A DNA stretch of 7,780 nucleotides. Origin: an uncultured Lachnobacterium sp. (GTDB lineage Bacteria > Bacillota > Clostridia > Lachnospirales > Lachnospiraceae). The stretch lies in NCBI GenBank assembly GCA_945971355.1, contig CAMFPD010000095.1:1-7780 (forward strand), written 5' to 3'. Positions 6,849-7,780 of the stretch are shown in pieces. Position 1 is the first letter of the stretch; each line of letters opens with the position of its first letter. The notes beneath the pieces were generated by a model. It saw nothing but the letters and a program-made list of their open reading frames with translations, did no database searches and was not told where the DNA came from. A program made the position numbers and the translations under genes.

Positions 6849-7737
6849 TTACCTCATGATTTCATTATATATTTCTGGGGTAGGTGCAATCACCTGATTT
6901 TCATCATTAAATTCAATTCGATAGGCATGAAGCAGTTGATATTTGACCTTGTATTTGTCTCTGTAAAGACGATTTATCGAATCATTGCCGTATTTATAGT
7001 CCCCTATTATTGGATGACCTATAGAGGCTAAATGAGCTCTAATTTGATGACTTCTACCTGTTATTAGATGAACTTCAAGTAAGGTTAGATTGTTTTTACA
7101 TGAAACGGGCTTATAGGCTGTTTCAATGTACTGGGAATCCTCGCTTATTTTATCATCTGTTATGGTCACTTTGTTTGTTGAAGTATTTTTCGTTAAATAT
7201 CCTTTTATGGTCATACTTCCTGATATCTCTCCGGAGACGATGGTTCTGTAGTATTTGCGGATACTTCTATCCTTTAAGCTTTTTGAAAGCCCCTGTAGAC
7301 CATTTAAGGTCTTTCCCATAAGAATTAGACCGGTTGTATTTCTGTCTAATCTGTTGCAGACGGAAGGCCTGAATGTTTTATAGTCTTCATATGACAACTG
7401 ATTTGTCTTTATCAAATAACCAATCAATCTTTCGTTTGCAGAAATATCAGTGTCTGCAGCCTTTTGTGAAAGCATATTTGCAGGCTTATTTGCAACAAGT
7501 ATGTCGGCTGTTTCTTTAATAATCTGAAGTCCGGCTAAATCAAGCGTTGAGAGAGTTTCAAAACAGCTTTTTAATTCTGAATCATTCGTAGAAAATTTTT
7601 CAAATGTTTCGTCACTAAAGAAAATATTAACTACATCTCCGTTACTTATAATCTCTTTCCCGGTAGCCTTCTTTTTGTTGATTGTTATATTCTTTTTTCT
7701 TAACATCTTATATATGAAGCTTGTGCCAGCATTAGGC
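6849..7737 (-). CDS. RluA-family 23S rRNA pseudouridine synthase (RluC/RluD type), 5' end missing
   Basis: This enzyme type isomerises uridines in ribosomal RNA. The visible genomic part codes for 295 residues starting at PNAGTSFIYKMLRKKNI, the S4-like RNA-binding segment found near the start of RluC-type proteins; I estimate about 20-25 residues are missing. The catalytic domain follows. Its motif NRLDRNTTG holds the active-site aspartate (codon 7344-7346), with KYYRTIVSG and TGRSHQIRAHLASIGHPIIG further on. The C terminus is complete (TAA at 6849-6851). An apparent start reading MCIRDR at 7754 is an adapter artifact. Which uridines it modifies cannot be told from sequence, so I give no gene symbol. 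It is followed at once by recU on the same strand. Confidence 0.93.
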
Positions 7738-7780
7738 CTGTCTCTTATACACATCTGACGCTGCCGACGATATGCAGTGT
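7738..7780. other. Illumina Nextera (Tn5) adapter left on the contig end
   Basis: Bases 7738-7756 are CTGTCTCTTATACACATCT, the reverse complement of the 19-bp Tn5 mosaic end. Bases 7757-7770 are GACGCTGCCGACGA, the rest of the Nextera read 1 adapter. Bases 7771-7778 are TATGCAGT, the reverse complement of i5 index 506 (ACTGCATA). The final GT fits the start of the P5 reverse complement. This is library sequence and carries no biology. Confidence 0.98.

Noticed and set aside
7737..7754. A complete pseudouridine synthase starting MCIRDR at 7754.
   Set aside because: These codons come from the Tn5 adapter, not from the genome.
7738..7756. A natural Tn5-type transposon end, suggested by the mosaic-end sequence.
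   Set aside because: It is followed directly by the Nextera adapter, an i5 index and P5 bases, so it is library preparation sequence.

Overview
The window holds a compact, low-GC, single-strand gene cluster. Every real gene reads on the minus strand, so transcription runs from high to low coordinates. Short-form HisG with HisZ, a RecU resolvase, strong purine-rich ribosome binding sites and a HisIE with an extra N-terminal barrel-like domain point to a Firmicute. The protein sequences look most like Lachnospiraceae (Butyrivibrio/Pseudobutyrivibrio/Roseburia-like); this placement comes from recalled family resemblance and was not searched.

Layout in transcription order. Bases 7738-7780 are not genomic: they match an Illumina Nextera (Tn5) adapter with its i5 index and the start of P5. 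The genomic sequence therefore ends inside an RluA-family pseudouridine synthase gene (6849-7737, 5' end missing). Five bases later comes recU (6310-6843). The recU stop codon lies inside the -35 box of a consensus promoter (TTGACA, 17 bp, TATAAT; 6285-6313). This promoter drives a short leader with an 18-bp imperfect inverted repeat (6253-6270), followed by hisZ, hisG, hisD, hisB and a hisIE-type gene. A TIGR03960-like radical SAM gene starts 21 bases after hisIE and runs off the left end (1-1154).

Together hisZ-hisG-hisD-hisB-hisIE supply histidine biosynthesis steps 1 (HisG/HisZ), 2 and 3 (HisE and HisI), 6 (HisB) and the final two oxidations (HisD). The genes for HisA, HisH/HisF, HisC and histidinol-phosphatase are not here and must lie elsewhere if the pathway is complete. 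The gaps within the his operon are 3-22 bases and no terminator is visible anywhere, so the radical SAM gene is probably cotranscribed.

The points most worth a second look are the degenerate HisA/HisF-like domain on HisIE, the promoter with its leader palindrome (candidate repressor site or RNA switch), and the adapter, which creates a false MCIRDR protein start. I see no mobile element, CRISPR array, RNA gene or new defence-type system. There is no gene-free stretch longer than about 90 bases.
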